DNA of 5,453 bases from Deltaproteobacteria bacterium (GTDB lineage Bacteria; Desulfobacterota; Syntrophorhabdia; Syntrophorhabdales; Syntrophorhabdaceae), in NCBI GenBank assembly GCA_003506795.1, contig DNYO01000180.1, positions 1-5,453 on the forward strand, given 5' to 3'. The position numbers and the translations under genes are program-made. Each line of letters opens with the position of its first letter. Position 1 is the stretch's first letter. Positions 4,757 through 5,453 of this stretch are shown piece after piece. Under the pieces are notes generated by a model, which saw nothing but the letters and a program-made list of their open reading frames with translations, was not told the DNA's origin and made no database searches.

Positions 4757-4808
4757 AGGGCCCCGCCTAACGCAGGGGTGCTGGCTGGACAAAGATGTGC
4801 GGGGCCCT
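4757..4808 (-). terminator. long-loop inverted repeat downstream of HU gene, possible terminator
   Basis: AGGGCCCCGC (4757-4766) and GCGGGGCCCT (4799-4808) form a perfect 10-bp GC-rich stem with a 32-base loop, starting ten bases after the HU stop. On the minus strand it is followed by TTCTAATCCTT, only a weak T-rich tract. It may end or stabilise HU mRNA, or block read-through from the convergent plus-strand gene. The long loop is atypical for a plain intrinsic terminator. Confidence 0.45.
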
Positions 4809-4818
4809 GAGGTAGCCG

Positions 4819-5091
4819 TTATCGAAGTTTTTCCTTGAGGTCCTTGCCGACCTTGAACCTGACCGTCTTGCTGGCCGGGATGTCTATCTCCTGTCCGTTC
4901 TGAGGGTTTCTGCCCTTGCGGGCGCTGCGCTCTGTCACCGTGAAGCTTCCAAATCCGATGAAAGTCGCGTCGTCACCTTTGCCGAGGGCGTCGGCTATGG
5001 CGGTGAAGACGGCGTCGACCGCAGCCTCGGCCTTTGCTTTGGTCAACCCTGCCTGCTCGGCAGTGAACTCTGACAGCTGCTTTTTGTTCAT
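4819..5091 (-). CDS. hup: HU-family DNA-binding protein
   Basis: Small histone-like protein that binds and bends DNA as a dimer in the nucleoid. It is 90 residues, exactly the normal HU length. Seen: 'MNKKQLSEFTAEQAGLTKAK' with the N-terminal helix pair, 'FIGFGSFTVTERSARKGRNP' (44-63) carrying the family signature GF-GxF-V-x-R-x-ARxGRNP with the intercalating Pro63, then 'NGQEIDIPASKTVRFKVGK', ending 'DLKEKLR'. The IPASKTVRFKVGK segment is more typical of HU than of IHF. Start ATG 5091 has AAGGAGGAG just upstream. Its own promoter lies in the 73-base gap after the endonuclease gene, and a hairpin follows. It looks fully functional. Confidence 0.96.
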   Translation of the reverse strand: MNKKQLSEFTAEQAGLTKAKAEAAVDAVFTAIADALGKGDDATFIGFGSFTVTERSARKGRNPQNGQEIDIPASKTVRFKVGKDLKEKLR

Positions 5092-5122
5092 GCATGCTCC
5101 TCCTTGAATTGTGTTGCAATGA

Positions 5123-5153
5123 ATTATAATACTTATTGCTGCTGTGTTTTCAA
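5123..5153 (-). promoter_or_regulatory. HU gene promoter
   Basis: On the minus strand TTGAAA (5153-5148), a 16-base spacer and TATTAT (5131-5126). A perfect TATAAT (5128-5123) overlaps it but would give a 19-base spacer. The AT-rich block lies about 35 bases upstream of the start codon, in the only gap available, so independent transcription of the HU gene is likely. Confidence 0.65.
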
Positions 5154-5164
5154 GTTATTTGAGA

Positions 5165-5453
5165 TCAGTTCCATAGTGAGCCTGCCTTCGCCGTCTCCAC
5201 GGCGTCCTGCAGAGCCGGGTCCAGGCTGGACAGAAAATCCAGGCCGGTCCACGCCTCTATGTCCCGGATGGTGACTATATACCAAGGCATGTCCTGGGAA
5301 TTGAGTTCTTCGTTGGGCATGGCGAAAGCTATGGCCTCCCGCCTTGCCGGGTCGTAAACGATCTTGTAGAGATGAGACGGGACAGCAACGCCGTTCCTGC
5401 CGATCGTCTTCTTGATTTCGCCACAATAGATGGGGCCCGTGAAGACGAAGAGC
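5165..5453 (-). CDS. DNA/RNA non-specific endonuclease (NucA/EndoG family), C-terminal part
   Basis: The final 95 residues are visible; the rest lies beyond the right edge. Proteins of this family are metal-dependent beta-beta-alpha nucleases that cut DNA and RNA without sequence preference, often exported to the periplasm or outside the cell. Seen: 'LFVFTGPIYCGEIKKTIGRN' (the strand and TGP-I turn typical of the family), 'GVAVPSHLYKIVYDPARREA', 'IAFAMPNEELNSQDMPWYIV', 'IRDIEAWTGLDFLSSL' and the end 'GSLWN'. The order VTGPI, VAVPxHxYKVV, AFxxPN, TGLDF is the standard C-terminal half. The catalytic DRGH motif and any signal peptide would be upstream and cannot be seen. The TGA stop is at 5167-5165, with no clear terminator before the HU promoter. 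Confidence 0.88.
   Translation of the reverse strand, partial: LFVFTGPIYCGEIKKTIGRNGVAVPSHLYKIVYDPARREAIAFAMPNEELNSQDMPWYIVTIRDIEAWTGLDFLSSLDPALQDAVETAKAGSLWN

Noticed and set aside
5133..5426. Minus-strand 97-codon frame at the right edge
   Set aside because: Wrong frame of the endonuclease gene; Arg/Gly/Pro-rich shadow sequence running into the HU promoter.
1..5453. tRNA, rRNA, tmRNA, RNase P RNA, CRISPR array or complete IS element
   Set aside because: No conserved cores, regularly spaced repeats or transposase frames were seen by eye; a covariance-model scan would be needed to exclude small RNAs fully.

Overview
The window looks like chromosomal DNA of a moderately GC-rich, Gram-negative-type bacterium. 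The style of the sliding clamp, the CheB and receiver-domain remnants and the Shine-Dalgarno-led genes suggests an anaerobic deltaproteobacterium (Desulfobacterota/Syntrophales-like). That placement is inference from sequence style, not a database result. Nearly all intact genes are on the minus strand. No tRNA, rRNA, CRISPR array or complete insertion sequence was found.

Layout. Positions 1-500 (minus) hold a mazEF toxin-antitoxin operon: MazE complete, MazF running off the left edge, with a strong promoter whose -10 lies in a perfect 16-bp palindrome. Positions 668-1114 (minus) encode a single-domain universal stress protein. Positions 1145-1990 hold no intact gene. This stretch contains two outward-facing promoter-like elements, a frameshifted CheB methylesterase N-terminus (minus), and on the opposite strand the last part of a response-regulator receiver domain, so it is a small graveyard of signalling genes. 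Positions 1942-3492 (minus) hold a small exported protein, then dnaN (beta sliding clamp), then a clear intrinsic terminator. This dnaN has neither dnaA nor recF beside it. Positions 3565-4195 (minus) hold a terminator, a short protein resembling a nucleotidyltransferase stripped of its active site, and an unidentified coding-like fragment. Positions 4229-4483 (plus) hold a small hypothetical gene. Positions 4757-5453 (minus) hold an HU-family protein with its own promoter and a possible terminator hairpin, preceded by the C-terminal part of a DNA/RNA non-specific endonuclease cut by the right edge.

How the parts fit. Most genes are separate short transcription units, each with its own Shine-Dalgarno site and often its own promoter or terminator. 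The mixture of a toxin-antitoxin pair, decayed signalling genes, a degenerate nucleotidyltransferase and an orphan-looking dnaN suggests a rearranged region rather than one working pathway. I see no convincing new multigene system. The points most worth a second look are the context of dnaN, the CheB/receiver remnants facing opposite ways, and two promoter/operator architectures (mazEF and usp).
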